This document shows positions 23,093 through 32,803 of a DNA stretch of 37,613 nucleotides, one piece after another. The DNA lies in NCBI GenBank assembly GCA_934454585.1, contig CAKSFP010000027.1:1-37613 (forward strand). Reading direction: 5' to 3'. This DNA comes from an uncultured Clostridia bacterium (GTDB taxonomy: Bacteria > Bacillota > Clostridia > UMGS1810). Position 1 is the stretch's first letter. Each line of letters opens with the position of its first letter. Below the pieces are notes generated by a model. That model was not told the DNA's origin. It did no database searches and worked only from the letters and a program-made list of their open reading frames with translations. A program made the translations under genes and the position numbers.

Positions 23093-24118
23093 TCATCTGC
23101 CGCCGAGTTTATACAGCGCAGAGAAGAACATCAGCGCAATTCCGTGTCCGTAGTTTGCCTCTATGTACGGACGGTCGAGATAACCGTCGCGCCCCTGTGG
23201 ATTGGTTCCGGCGGAGATGTATTTCATCCAGCCGCCGTCCTCATACTCGATGTCCGATTCTATTTGCCTTGCCCACGACAGATATTCTTCGGGCAGCAGA
23301 TTATACTGCACTCCGTTTATCGCCGCATAGCCAAACAGCATGGACGCGGTCATCTCGCGGTAAGCCTCTTTGTCAAGTATCAGAGTTCTGAGCATTCCGT
23401 TGTCGGTTCTGTTGTCATATGCGCTCTGCATAGCCTTGGTAAACACTGCTCTGTATTTGCTCATGTCGTAACCTTCTTTTTCGAGCAGCGGAATCAGCCT
23501 TGACAGCGCCGCGACGACCCAACCGTCACCTCTGCCCCAAATCTGACCCATTTTCTCTTTCCTGTTGCAGTGATAACCGTGGTAGAAAAGCCCGCTCTCC
23601 TCGTCGCGCAGACAGTCGATGTGTATCTCCAGCTGCCTGAAGGCGGCGGCTATGAGTTCTTTGTCGTTTTTTGCAATGCCGTAATCAAACATAAACATAA
23701 CCGCCATAAAGATTGTGTCCGCCCATATCTGATTCTTGTAATCGCCGGTTTCCGCCTCGCTCCAGATGTGTGCAATGCCGCCGTTGACGGTTTTGAGTGA
23801 GTCTGTCGTGCACCATTTCTCGTAATCATCCAGAATTTTTGCATATGACGGATTCTCGGTCAGCTTAAACAGATACAAAAGCGCCTCGCAGGGAATAACG
23901 CAATTCACCGTGGTAATTCTGCGCTCTGCGATGTTATCGTCAAACCATTTCTGAATATAGTTCAAATATATGCCGTCTCCGGTTGCCTTGTGAGCCTCGG
24001 TCAGTCCGAAAAGTCCGACTCCCGATCCCCAGTCCCAAAAATTCATGGTTCTTGACCAGCTGCCGTCGGTTATAGCCATTCTTTCAAGCACAAATTCCAT
24101 TTGCCTGCGCAATTCCAT
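23093..24118 (-). CDS. GH105 unsaturated rhamnogalacturonyl/galacturonyl hydrolase
   Basis: GH105 enzymes (YteR/YesR type) cleave the 4,5-unsaturated uronic acid from the end of oligosaccharides made by pectin lyases. This 341-residue cytoplasmic protein has the family length and an (alpha/alpha)6-barrel pattern with WDWGSGVGLFGL, KNQIWADTIFMAV (Asp134 is the likely general acid, matching the key Asp of YteR), GQIWGRGDGWVVAAL and ANYGHGIALMFF. ATG at 24118 is chosen because GGAGG lies 8 bases upstream; the ATG at 24133 overlaps it. It lies between the double esterase and the lyase, so its substrate is likely the lyase product after import. Rhamnose versus galacturonate at the next position cannot be told. 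Confidence 0.88.
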   Translation of the reverse strand: MELRRQMEFVLERMAITDGSWSRTMNFWDWGSGVGLFGLTEAHKATGDGIYLNYIQKWFDDNIAERRITTVNCVIPCEALLYLFKLTENPSYAKILDDYEKWCTTDSLKTVNGGIAHIWSEAETGDYKNQIWADTIFMAVMFMFDYGIAKNDKELIAAAFRQLEIHIDCLRDEESGLFYHGYHCNRKEKMGQIWGRGDGWVVAALSRLIPLLEKEGYDMSKYRAVFTKAMQSAYDNRTDNGMLRTLILDKEAYREMTASMLFGYAAINGVQYNLLPEEYLSWARQIESDIEYEDGGWMKYISAGTNPQGRDGYLDRPYIEANYGHGIALMFFSALYKLGGR

Positions 24119-24149
24119 ATCATATACCTCCATATTTTTACCGCCGATT

Positions 24150-27100
24150 TCAGTTCTTGGTTATCGTAACGGTTTTCTTTGTGTAGCCGTAAAGGAATGT
24201 AACGGTCGCAGAGTTTTCAGACACGGTGATGTCGCTCTCCGATACCGCTATTCCGCTGTCAAGTGCTTTCAAAGCCGCCGCAATGCCTGCCTGTGTAAAG
24301 TCTGTGTAGGTTGCATTCTGAACCTTATCCGCAACAGCGTCCGCCGGATCTGCGGTGTATACGGAGTCGGTAATCTTCGTCGGATTTGCCATCATGTTGC
24401 GTGCGGATTCCTTAACTATGTTCCATATGCTCTCGTTGAAGTCGCCCTTCCACTCATAATCTCCGGTTGTCACGGGCGCAGTGTGAAGTGCGTCGTAATA
24501 ATCAAGGTTTTTCGCACCCTCCAAAACATCTTTGTACTCATCAAACACCTTTGCGAACACAGCAGTTCCCACAAGGTATCTGCCCAACTCATAACTGCAG
24601 TGAGTCTGGTCGCGCTCGAGCAGACTGTAGTTCTGAATTGTGCCCTTTGCCCAGTCATTGTTTTTTGTATTGTTGTAGCAGTCCGCCGCATTGAGAGTTG
24701 TCGCCAGATAAGATGTTCTTGCGTTCTGGAGCGCTGTGCCCATCGGTATTATGAAATCCGGCTTGTCCGCCGTCATAGACTCCACTTTGCCTATTACCGA
24801 CAGAGAGTTGTTGAGGAAGAGTTCTTTTACTTTTTCTCTCGTTGCATCATCATTAGTGTTATATTTTCCTTCTGTGCCCTCATATGCACCAAGGCTGCCT
24901 TTGTCTGTCCAGTCGGCAACCCACGCAATCTTTGCATTCGGCTGCTTGTCTCTGAGCCATCTCATGGTCTTGGCGATACCGTTTGTAAAGGTTGTCTTGC
25001 CCAGGGCAGACTCCCTGTAATCCTGAATGATAACCAAATCCCAGTTATAATCGCCGAGTTTTGTCGCATATTCGTCATACAGTGTGCTTACTTTGTTTGT
25101 GCCCTGTACATAGTGGCTCTTTTTGCCGCCGTAGGTTGCGTCATCATAGACGGTATCGTACATCTGATATCCGCCGTTGCGTATGCTTTCAAACACAATC
25201 TCGGTTTTCATTCCGGCGGATTTCAGGTCCTCAAAAATGAGGTCTCTCCACTGGCTGTAATCGGAAGTATGGCTGTTGCCTATGCTCAGGATTCTGAGCT
25301 GTTTAAGATAGAATGTAACATTATCTTTAGATTCGGCGTATTTTTCCGCCGCGGTGCCGGAATACCCGTACATAGTGATATTGCCCGACGGCAATGCGCC
25401 GCCGCTGATGTATTCAACACTCTCGGGCACTGTTATGCTCTCGAGAGAATCAAATCCCGTAAAAGCATTTGAACCCACATAAGTGATGCCGTCAGCAATC
25501 TCCACATTCTTTATGCCGGTCTCATCGCTCCACGGAGCGTCAGCAAACGCTACATATTCGCCTATCTCACCGTTGCCGCCGATTGTCAGTGTATCTCCGT
25601 CGGCAGTGTAGGTTACGGCAGAAGTTTTTACGCTTTTCGCTATCGGCAGATCAAGGTTTTTGATGCCGTCTGCAACAAAAGCCGCAGCGAGTTTTGCACC
25701 CCTTACTGAAAGGTGGGTGTCGTCATTAAAATCTCTCGTGGAATCGTAATTAACGCTGTCCGGGTTGTATTCGGAAACACTCCAGCGGTAATCCGCCGCA
25801 TATGAACCGTCATATCCCGTGTGGTTGTAATATGCTTTCAGGCTTTCCTCATTCATGCCGGATTTGAAAGTATTCCAGCTTGCGTAGAGGTCAATCACGG
25901 GTGCATTGTTAGCTGCCGCAATCTCCTTGAACCAATTTGTGTGGTTTGTAAAGCTATCCTGCCATTTTGTTTCTTCTGTCCTGAAATGTGGTGATGTCAC
26001 AAAGATGCATTTTGCACCGTGCGCCGCCGCCATGTCAACATATGACTGAAGATTGTTCTTATATGCCGTCTCGTCCGTGTTTCCGAAACAATCGTTATGC
26101 ACAGTGGAAACCAGCAAATAATCGCCGGGTTTTATCCTTTCCGCAATTGATCTGAGTCTGCCGTTTGATATAAAGGTTGCCGAACTGTTACCCGACGCAC
26201 CCCTGTTGACAACACGCAGTTTGTCGGAATTGAGCAATGATTTCAGCTCATATCCCCACCCGTCTCTCGGATATTCGGAGGCGTCATAGTTCGTGTTTAT
26301 GGAGTCACCTGTAATGTACATAGTAGGAAGAGAGCTTACACCATAGGTGTAAGCCTCCGCCAGAGGAGTGATGTTTGTTGTGTTGTCGAAGATGAATACT
26401 CGTGCACTCCAGTTATCTGTCCAGTTTTCAGTCAAATCTGCCGCTTCCAGATTTATTGTCTTAACTCCGGTGCCGTTATCTTTTGACAACGCCGTCATTG
26501 TGACATTCACCAAATTTCCATCAGCGTCATACACTGCGGCAAAGATTGTCTTGTCGTCGTCCAGAGCCGACGTGTTGTTGACGGTGATTTTGCTTACCTT
26601 TCCGCCGGCTGAGGGAATTGACGATTCATTGCCGCCGGCGTCGGTGAACATTACTTTGACGATGCTGATGTCTGTTGTCTTGGAAGCTTGCGTTACCAAA
26701 ACATTGTTTACATACATTGTACCGCTGAGTGCCTCAAAGCCTATCTGTGCGGCAAGCCCATCGTCGGTCGGTGCCACGGTGGAATAGAAATCAAGCGCAC
26801 TTGTATTAATCTTTGTGTCGTCAATGTATATATCGTAGGTTCTGTTTGTCATATCCGCAACGGTTTTCAGTGTGAACCAGCTGCCGAGCGGATAGTTGTA
26901 TGTTCCGGCAAGTTCCTCCCACTCTACCTGTGACGCACCTGCGCGGTCGGGAGATTCACTCTCGGCAAATCCGTTCTTCACGCTGTACTGATCCAGGCGG
27001 ATTTCCGTAAGTCTGTTGCCGTCTTTATCTGCCAGGTACATCTTGTATGGGAGCATCTTCGTGTTGTGGTGCGGCAGATATATCTCCGCCTGAGCGGTCA

Positions 27101-28964
27101 CAACACCGTTCTGTCCGTCAAATGTGCCGTAAGCACCGGTGTTCTCCTTGAAATAGAGCACCTGGTCTGTTTCGTTTGCCGGATTGGCAGTCATAAGCGC
27201 AGCTTCGCTTGCGGTAGATGTCCACGACGCCGGGATTGCAATTGTCTCGTAAAGATTTTCGGTCACATCTTCTCTCATTACGGTATCATATCCGCTGAGT
27301 ACCGATACGGTGATATCGTCTACAAGCCATTTGCCGGCACCGGCATCTCTCTGAATCATCGTTACAAGGTTTCCTATGTTCCAGTTGAAATTATCTCCCT
27401 GATTTGTGAGGAAAGACGCCTCCGTTACATCCGTAAGACCTGTACCCGATTTTGCCCTGTATGCAACTTTTTGATTGTTAATATATATTGTCACTTTGTT
27501 TGTGTTAAGGTTGTATATCATATCAACCGGGAACCAATCTGTCTTATCATACAAACCTTCCATATATGCCGCATAATTACTGTCAGTTTCAGCATATGTC
27601 GGCTGGAGCTGCACCTTGCATACATCGTTATCACAGTAGAGTCTTACCTTATTAAGACCGTAACCGCCGTAATTTGAATCGCCGGAGTCGGGGTTAATCT
27701 GTCCTGTGTATGACCAATCACTCTCAGTGGCGGCATACAGGTAAAGATCTGCGGCAGCGGCGTCCTTTGCATTCAGTCTTGTGCTTACCTTTACAAGACC
27801 TCCGCTGATGTTGCCGCCGTTCTTAAATATTCTCCACCAGGGGCGGATATTTTGGGCGGCTTTATCCACAGGAAGTTCTATACCGAGCACTTTGTTTGAA
27901 TCCGCAAAATCTACCGAAGAGTCCTCGGCCTCAATGGTTACTTTCTGATAGCTGCTGTAACCGCCGGAGACTCCGCTCCTTATTTTCCACTGCTTTGTTC
28001 CCCAGCTGTTAAGACTGTCGGTATCCACCATGGCGGTTGCCGATTCAAAATCCTCTCCGGCTACCTTTTCCCACTTGGCGTCACCGGGAGTCGGCATTCC
28101 GCCCTCCTTGTAACCCGGATCGGTATACGACTGCACTTCCAGATCATCTGCATACCATGATACCTTTTTGTTCGTGTCTGAACTGTTCAGGAATGCCGTG
28201 TTACCACCTCTGTTGATGCTGTAGGCAACGAGAGTCACAGTCTTGCTATCGCCAACAAAGCTGCCGTTTCCGACCGATTCGCCGTCTACATAGAGATTCC
28301 ATGTTTTCTCCGCTGTGTCAAGTTCAATCGCCAGTTCAAACCAACCATTTGTCGGAATAACGCCGGAAATGGTTGTTGACTTTTGTCCTGTTTCTCCGTA
28401 ATTGCTTTTTACCTCAACCGTCGAGCCGTAAATCTCGGCATTGATAAGTCTTTTCTCCATTGCCTCACTTGATGCGCTTTCCGCATCACCGACAACAAAG
28501 TTAAAACTTACATTTTTTCCTTCGCTCGTGCTCGCATTGTTAAGCTTTGTTTTAACGCGCACCTTTCCGCTGAGAGGATTTGCAAGAAATTTGTTTACAT
28601 GAAGGTTTGAGCCGCACGATATCGCTCCGCTCGGTCTGCCTGTTGTATTATAAATACCGCTCAGCGTAAAATTCATCACCTTGTTTGCTGCGGTGAAATC
28701 TTTGTCGGCATCCTCGGGCGCCTTCTCCACCGTTGCGGTCATGAATCTGCCGTATGTGCTCGGGGTGTTGTTTGACCAGTCATCCCAGCCGTTCCAGCCA
28801 ATCATGCTTGCCCCCTCCATGGACTTGATTGTGGGGCTGCCGTCTGCGGAAATCGGGTCATTCAAAACGGTGTTTTGATTGGTTTCCGCCGCGCCGACGC
28901 TCATCATGCTGCCCGTGAACAGCATAGAGAGAATCAGCATTGCGCACATAAATCTTTTCAACAT
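24150..28964 (-). CDS. Secreted double SGNH esterase with LamG-like and BspA-type LRR modules (1604 aa)
   Basis: After a signal peptide (about 1-27) come three LamG-like domains (about 40-280, 300-560 and 575-770) and a beta-rich linker. The first SGNH hydrolase domain spans about 875-1095, with GDSINTN (Ser near 884), NRGASGNSS, TVHNDC and DDTHLS. It resembles CE12 rhamnogalacturonan acetylesterases. A BspA-type leucine-rich repeat follows at about 1121-1211 (GITYVGSNAFTGFDSLESI). A second SGNH-like domain of the DUF4886 type spans about 1222-1490, with SIGNSHTSDY, WVADWTDKG and DQTHCSYELG. A short C-terminal beta module ends the protein. It would deacetylate pectin outside the cell so that the lyase can work. 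AAGGAGG precedes ATG 28964; an earlier in-frame ATG (29009) lacks a ribosome site. No SLH anchor is present. Confidence 0.78.
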   Translation of the reverse strand: MLKRFMCAMLILSMLFTGSMMSVGAAETNQNTVLNDPISADGSPTIKSMEGASMIGWNGWDDWSNNTPSTYGRFMTATVEKAPEDADKDFTAANKVMNFTLSGIYNTTGRPSGAISCGSNLHVNKFLANPLSGKVRVKTKLNNASTSEGKNVSFNFVVGDAESASSEAMEKRLINAEIYGSTVEVKSNYGETGQKSTTISGVIPTNGWFELAIELDTAEKTWNLYVDGESVGNGSFVGDSKTVTLVAYSINRGGNTAFLNSSDTNKKVSWYADDLEVQSYTDPGYKEGGMPTPGDAKWEKVAGEDFESATAMVDTDSLNSWGTKQWKIRSGVSGGYSSYQKVTIEAEDSSVDFADSNKVLGIELPVDKAAQNIRPWWRIFKNGGNISGGLVKVSTRLNAKDAAAADLYLYAATESDWSYTGQINPDSGDSNYGGYGLNKVRLYCDNDVCKVQLQPTYAETDSNYAAYMEGLYDKTDWFPVDMIYNLNTNKVTIYINNQKVAYRAKSGTGLTDVTEASFLTNQGDNFNWNIGNLVTMIQRDAGAGKWLVDDITVSVLSGYDTVMREDVTENLYETIAIPASWTSTASEAALMTANPANETDQVLYFKENTGAYGTFDGQNGVVTAQAEIYLPHHNTKMLPYKMYLADKDGNRLTEIRLDQYSVKNGFAESESPDRAGASQVEWEELAGTYNYPLGSWFTLKTVADMTNRTYDIYIDDTKINTSALDFYSTVAPTDDGLAAQIGFEALSGTMYVNNVLVTQASKTTDISIVKVMFTDAGGNESSIPSAGGKVSKITVNNTSALDDDKTIFAAVYDADGNLVNVTMTALSKDNGTGVKTINLEAADLTENWTDNWSARVFIFDNTTNITPLAEAYTYGVSSLPTMYITGDSINTNYDASEYPRDGWGYELKSLLNSDKLRVVNRGASGNSSATFISNGRLRSIAERIKPGDYLLVSTVHNDCFGNTDETAYKNNLQSYVDMAAAHGAKCIFVTSPHFRTEETKWQDSFTNHTNWFKEIAAANNAPVIDLYASWNTFKSGMNEESLKAYYNHTGYDGSYAADYRWSVSEYNPDSVNYDSTRDFNDDTHLSVRGAKLAAAFVADGIKNLDLPIAKSVKTSAVTYTADGDTLTIGGNGEIGEYVAFADAPWSDETGIKNVEIADGITYVGSNAFTGFDSLESITVPESVEYISGGALPSGNITMYGYSGTAAEKYAESKDNVTFYLKQLRILSIGNSHTSDYSQWRDLIFEDLKSAGMKTEIVFESIRNGGYQMYDTVYDDATYGGKKSHYVQGTNKVSTLYDEYATKLGDYNWDLVIIQDYRESALGKTTFTNGIAKTMRWLRDKQPNAKIAWVADWTDKGSLGAYEGTEGKYNTNDDATREKVKELFLNNSLSVIGKVESMTADKPDFIIPMGTALQNARTSYLATTLNAADCYNNTKNNDWAKGTIQNYSLLERDQTHCSYELGRYLVGTAVFAKVFDEYKDVLEGAKNLDYYDALHTAPVTTGDYEWKGDFNESIWNIVKESARNMMANPTKITDSVYTADPADAVADKVQNATYTDFTQAGIAAALKALDSGIAVSESDITVSENSATVTFLYGYTKKTVTITKN

Positions 28965-29009
28965 AAAATTTTTCCTCCTTGAATTCTTGATAAAATCCGA
29001 TACTTTCAA

Positions 29010-29942
29010 TTACCACAATCCGACATCGTTCACCTTGGTGCTGATTTTGTTCATAGTAATCAGGAATATGAAGTTAATAACCGAGTTGAAAAGTCCCGTT
29101 GCCGCACTGTAGCTCCAGTCAAGATCTATAAGACCTTTTCTGTAAACATATGTTGAGATAACATCTGCCACATTGAGTGTAGCGTTGTTATAGAGAAGAA
29201 TTATTTTCTCAAAGCCGACATTCAAAAGACTTCCGACTCTGAGTATGAGCATCGTCGCTATTGTCGGCATTATGCCGGGCAAAGTGATATGCAGCGCTTT
29301 CTTCCAGCCGTTGGCACCGTCAAGATCTGCCGATTCGTACAGCTGCGGATCAACCGAGGTCAATGCCGCAAGATAAACTATCGAATCCCAACCCATCTGC
29401 TGCCAGATATCGGACACCACATAGATGCTTGTGAAATACTCAGGATAATTGAGCAGCGATTTGCGTTCAAAACCGAAGAACTCCAAAATCGTGTTTATTA
29501 TTCCTGTATCCATTGTGAAATTGCGTATGAGACCGCAGATTACAACCAGCGATATGAAGTGCGGAAGATAGGTTGCATTCTGAACCACCTTCGCGAACTT
29601 CTGACTCCTGATTTCGTTTATCAAAAGCGCCAGTATAATCGGCGCAGGAAAACCGAAAACAAGGCTTGTCAGGCTGATCCTAAGTGTGTTCCACAGTATT
29701 GACGCAAACGATGGGTTGGTGAAAAACTTTTGGAAGTTTTCAAACCCCACCCACGGGCTGCCCATTATGCCCAGCTGAGGCTTAAAGTCCTTAAAGGCAA
29801 TTATCGCTCCGTACATCGGCATATAGTGGAAACATATAAAGTATATTATCACCGGCAGCACCATCAGATACAGGCTTTTGTTTCGCCAAAAATCCTTGCT
29901 TACCATAACGCCCCAGGATTCGGAGCTTTTTTGTTTTTTCAT
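29010..29942 (-). CDS. ABC sugar permease, LplB/YteP family
   Basis: This 310-residue inner-membrane protein has six transmembrane segments (first LYLMVLPVIIYFICFHY). The cytoplasmic EAA loop (ESADLDGANGWKKALHITLP) docks the ATPase subunit. LplB-type permeases import oligosaccharides, including rhamnogalacturonan fragments in Bacillus. ATG at 29942 is preferred, since AAAGGAG lies upstream and the ATG at 29960 overlaps it. It is the second gene of the operon, 14 bp after the YtcP-like partner, and pairs with the lipoprotein encoded divergently. No ATP-binding subunit gene is present, which is usual for this family because a shared MsmX-type ATPase serves several importers. Confidence 0.9.
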   Translation of the reverse strand: MKKQKSSESWGVMVSKDFWRNKSLYLMVLPVIIYFICFHYMPMYGAIIAFKDFKPQLGIMGSPWVGFENFQKFFTNPSFASILWNTLRISLTSLVFGFPAPIILALLINEIRSQKFAKVVQNATYLPHFISLVVICGLIRNFTMDTGIINTILEFFGFERKSLLNYPEYFTSIYVVSDIWQQMGWDSIVYLAALTSVDPQLYESADLDGANGWKKALHITLPGIMPTIATMLILRVGSLLNVGFEKIILLYNNATLNVADVISTYVYRKGLIDLDWSYSAATGLFNSVINFIFLITMNKISTKVNDVGLW

Positions 29943-29956
29943 GTTAGCAGCTCCTT

Positions 29957-30841
29957 TCATCCTTTTACGGCGCCTATCATGGCACCCTTAACAAAATATT
30001 TCTGCAAAAACGGATACGCGCACAGTATCGGCACGGTAGCCACAACCACCACGGCGTACTTGACGCTCTCTCCTATGGACTGCTGGTCGCCGGCAGACGA
30101 CCCCTGCGTCATCGACGCGGTATCATTGTTTATGAGTATCTCACGCAGTATCAGCTGTATGGGATATTTCTCTCTGTCTTTAAGGAAAATGCTTGCATTG
30201 AACCATGCGTTCCAGTGTCCGACAGCGTAATACAGCGTGATAACCGCCAGAACCGGGAGCGATATCGGCAGCACCACCTGGAAAAGCACTCTCCAGTGAC
30301 CGGCGCCGTCAATCTTTGCCGCTTCCTCCAGCGCTGTGGGAATACTCAGAAAAGATGTCCTCATAATAATGACATTGTATGTACTCACCATGGTAGGCAG
30401 GATTACCGCCCAGTAACTGTTGTTGAGATGAAATGTCATTGTGACAGTGAGGTACAGCGGAATGAGACCGCCCGAGAAGAACATCGTTACGACTATCATC
30501 ATCATAACATACTTTGACCAATAAACATTTCTCCTGGACAGGAAGTATGCCGCCAAAGTAGTGAACAGCAGATTCAGCGCAACGCCGACTACCAATATAA
30601 ACAGTGTGTTGGCATATCCGCGCACAATCATCGGATTTGCCGTCATCAGTTTATATGCCCCCGTCGTAAAGCCGAGCGGCTTTATGAGCAAGCCGGTGTT
30701 TCTCAAAAGTTCGTTGCTGTCGCTGAAGGACGCAACAACCACATACCATATCGGGTATATCATGACAATCATAATCAGCAGCATGAGGCACACATTACAA
30801 ATGTCAAAAATTCTTTTGCCGCGGGATTTTTTGATTTTCAT
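29957..30841 (-). CDS. ABC sugar permease, YtcP/AraQ-like family
   Basis: This 294-residue partner permease has six membrane segments (first VCLMLLIMIVMIYPIWYVVV) and an EAA loop (EEAAKIDGAGHWRVLFQVVLP). It forms a heterodimer with the LplB-like protein. Start 30841 follows GGGGGAGATGACAAC; the in-frame ATG at 30889 lacks a good ribosome site. It is the first gene of the 23-kb operon, with a leader of about 110 nt from the predicted -10. The C-terminus (KYFVKGAMIGAVKG) is typical of the family. Confidence 0.9.
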   Translation of the reverse strand: MKIKKSRGKRIFDICNVCLMLLIMIVMIYPIWYVVVASFSDSNELLRNTGLLIKPLGFTTGAYKLMTANPMIVRGYANTLFILVVGVALNLLFTTLAAYFLSRRNVYWSKYVMMMIVVTMFFSGGLIPLYLTVTMTFHLNNSYWAVILPTMVSTYNVIIMRTSFLSIPTALEEAAKIDGAGHWRVLFQVVLPISLPVLAVITLYYAVGHWNAWFNASIFLKDREKYPIQLILREILINNDTASMTQGSSAGDQQSIGESVKYAVVVVATVPILCAYPFLQKYFVKGAMIGAVKG

Positions 30842-30957
30842 GTTGTCATCTCCCCCGCACTTAAGTTTAATACCATCTTCCTTTTTCATTCCTTTCGTAT
30901 TTGGATTAACCCTTGTTTGGTTTCGGCAGGCAATTACCTCCCGCTCTTTATGTTTCC

Positions 30958-31025
30958 ATTATACATCACGCCGTCCGTCAATAAAAGACACAAAACCCCA
31001 ACTGTGCAAGACAAAAAACCAACTG
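30958..31025 (-). promoter_or_regulatory. Operon promoter with 21-bp-spaced direct repeats (AraC-type site)
   Basis: On the minus strand a -10 TATAAT (30963-30958) has only a weak -35. Upstream lie two direct repeats that begin with CAGTTGG (31025-31019 and 31004-30998) and continue into T/G-rich sequence ending GTCTT. Their 21-bp offset, two helical turns, and their position upstream of a weak -35 are typical for AraC-family activator dimers. The activator would be the AraC protein at 32956. Confidence 0.55.
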
Positions 31026-31088
31026 CCCGAAAACGCCGCCGTTTCGCTATCGTTGGACTTTTGTCCGCCGTTGTTGTTCATTTGTCTA

Positions 31089-31118
31089 TTGCTAAATTAA
31101 CCCCGATGAGTTTATAAT
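31089..31118 (+). promoter_or_regulatory. Promoter of the solute-binding protein gene
   Basis: TTGCTA (31089-31094) and TATAAT (31113-31118) are separated by 18 bp, 47 bp before the start codon. It is divergent from the permease promoter, so both share the 115-bp control region with the direct repeats. Confidence 0.55.
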
Positions 31119-31164
31119 AAAGTCAAGGAAAAAATACTACGATTTTGAAAGGATGTTTCAAGAA

Positions 31165-32754
31165 ATGAAAAAATTCAATGTATTTCTTGCAGGCGCACTC
31201 ACGGTTTCGCTTATGCTCACCGGATGCGGCTCAAGAGAAACCGGCGTTCAGACATCGCAGAGCGACCTGTCAAGCTATCCCATCAAAACGGATACCGAAC
31301 TTACATACTGGAGCGCGATAACAAGCAATGTATCCGCCTCCACTTCCAACCTCGGCGAAACTCCGTTTGCAAAGATGCTTGCCGAGAAAACCGGCGTGAA
31401 GGTTAAATACATTCATCCGCCGCTCGGTCAGGAGAATGAACAGTTCTCGCTCCTGGTTGCATCCAACGAACTGCCCGACATGATTCAGTGGGACTGGCTT
31501 ACCGCTCTCGGCGGACCCGATGCGTCCATAGGTGACAAGGTAATCGTAAACCTAAATGATTATATGAAGGATTACGCGCCCAACCTGACAAAGGTTCTTG
31601 CGGAAAACAGCGATTTTGACAAGATGGTAAAGACGGACAACGGAGACTACTATGTGTTCCCGTTCTTAAAAGGAGACGAAATGCTCCTTACCACATCGGG
31701 CATGATCATCCGTCAGGACTGGCTCGACGACCTCGGACTTGAGGCACCGAAAACGGCGTCCGACTGGGAGAATGTGCTCGCAGCATTCCGTGACAAAAAA
31801 GGCGCAACCGCTCCGCTCACCGTGAAGGGAGTAGAATACGAAGTGCTGTTCCGTATGCTCAACACTCACACTGAGTTCTATCGTGACGACAGCGGAAAGG
31901 TAATCTACGGACCTCTTACCCCCGAATACAAAGAGGCTGTGACAAGACTCAAGGATTGGTTTGACAAAGGATTGCTTGACAAGAACTTTGCCTCCGTCGA
32001 TTCCACCATACTCAGCGCAAATATGCTCAACGGAAAATCGGGCGCGACATTCGGCACGGGCGGCGGTTGCCTCGGCAAGTGGCTCCAGACCGCAAAATCC
32101 ACGGGCGCAGACATTGACCTTGCCGGCATAAGTATGTATGCGGCAGACGGCACATCACCGTCTCACTTCATGTACGCGAGTCTTCCGTACAGCCCCTGGG
32201 GCAGTGTGGCAATATCCACCGCCTGCAAGGATATCCCCCTTGCCGTGAAATATCTTGACTACGGCTACGGTGAGGACGGATATATGCTCAATAACTTCGG
32301 AATCGAAGGCGAGAGTTACACAATGGTTGACGGATACCCCACCTTCACAAAGGACATCACAAACAACCCGGACGGACTCACAATGAGCCAGGCAATGTCG
32401 CGCTATGTAAGAAGCTGTGACAGCGGCCCGTTTGTTCAGGCAAAAGAATATATAGAGCAATACTACTCCATGCCTCAGCAGCAGGAGGCGCTCAAAAAAT
32501 GGACATACGGCACCGAAGAAACACTCGCAACTCAGATGCCGCAGATTACCATGACTGCGGACGAGAGCGACGAATTCTCAACACTATATGCCGAGATAAA
32601 GAAAGTTCGCGACACCATGACGACCTCGTTCATCACAGGTGTTCTCCCCATAGAAAAATACGACGAATTCATCCAGCAGCTGCAAAAGCTCAATGTTGAC
32701 AGAGCAATAGAACTTGAGCAGTCGGCTCTCGACAGATACAACAGCCGTAAGTAA
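31165..32754 (+). CDS. Extracellular sugar-binding lipoprotein of the LplA/YtcQ type
   Basis: This 529-residue family-1-like solute-binding protein is anchored by a lipid on Cys21 (lipobox LTGC). The mature part has the usual two-lobed pattern (ELTYWSAITSN near the N-terminus, SNELPDMIQWDWLTAL, WNxxDWLDDLG-like QDWLDDLGLEAPKT). It captures oligosaccharides outside and delivers them to the LplB/YtcP permeases encoded divergently. ATG at 31165 gives a normal signal sequence; the ATG at 31153 lies within AAGGATG and only adds four residues. The gene is followed by a hairpin. Substrate is inferred as pectin oligosaccharides from the locus, not from the protein itself. Confidence 0.9.
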   Translation: MKKFNVFLAGALTVSLMLTGCGSRETGVQTSQSDLSSYPIKTDTELTYWSAITSNVSASTSNLGETPFAKMLAEKTGVKVKYIHPPLGQENEQFSLLVASNELPDMIQWDWLTALGGPDASIGDKVIVNLNDYMKDYAPNLTKVLAENSDFDKMVKTDNGDYYVFPFLKGDEMLLTTSGMIIRQDWLDDLGLEAPKTASDWENVLAAFRDKKGATAPLTVKGVEYEVLFRMLNTHTEFYRDDSGKVIYGPLTPEYKEAVTRLKDWFDKGLLDKNFASVDSTILSANMLNGKSGATFGTGGGCLGKWLQTAKSTGADIDLAGISMYAADGTSPSHFMYASLPYSPWGSVAISTACKDIPLAVKYLDYGYGEDGYMLNNFGIEGESYTMVDGYPTFTKDITNNPDGLTMSQAMSRYVRSCDSGPFVQAKEYIEQYYSMPQQQEALKKWTYGTEETLATQMPQITMTADESDEFSTLYAEIKKVRDTMTTSFITGVLPIEKYDEFIQQLQKLNVDRAIELEQSALDRYNSRK

Positions 32755-32803
32755 TTTTTCTTCCGGATTTTCTTTTTAAGACGCATACATTTAGGTTATG
32801 ACA

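Noticed and set aside
24045..25472. 475-codon open frame on the plus strand opposite the esterase gene
   Set aside because: It has no ribosome site, its composition is cysteine/valine-rich and shadow-like, and it lies antisense to clear SGNH motifs. It is explained by codon bias of the real gene.
28965..29009. Fifteen extra N-terminal codons for the esterase
   Set aside because: The ATG at 29009 lacks a ribosome site. ATG 28964 has AAGGAGG and begins a normal signal peptide.
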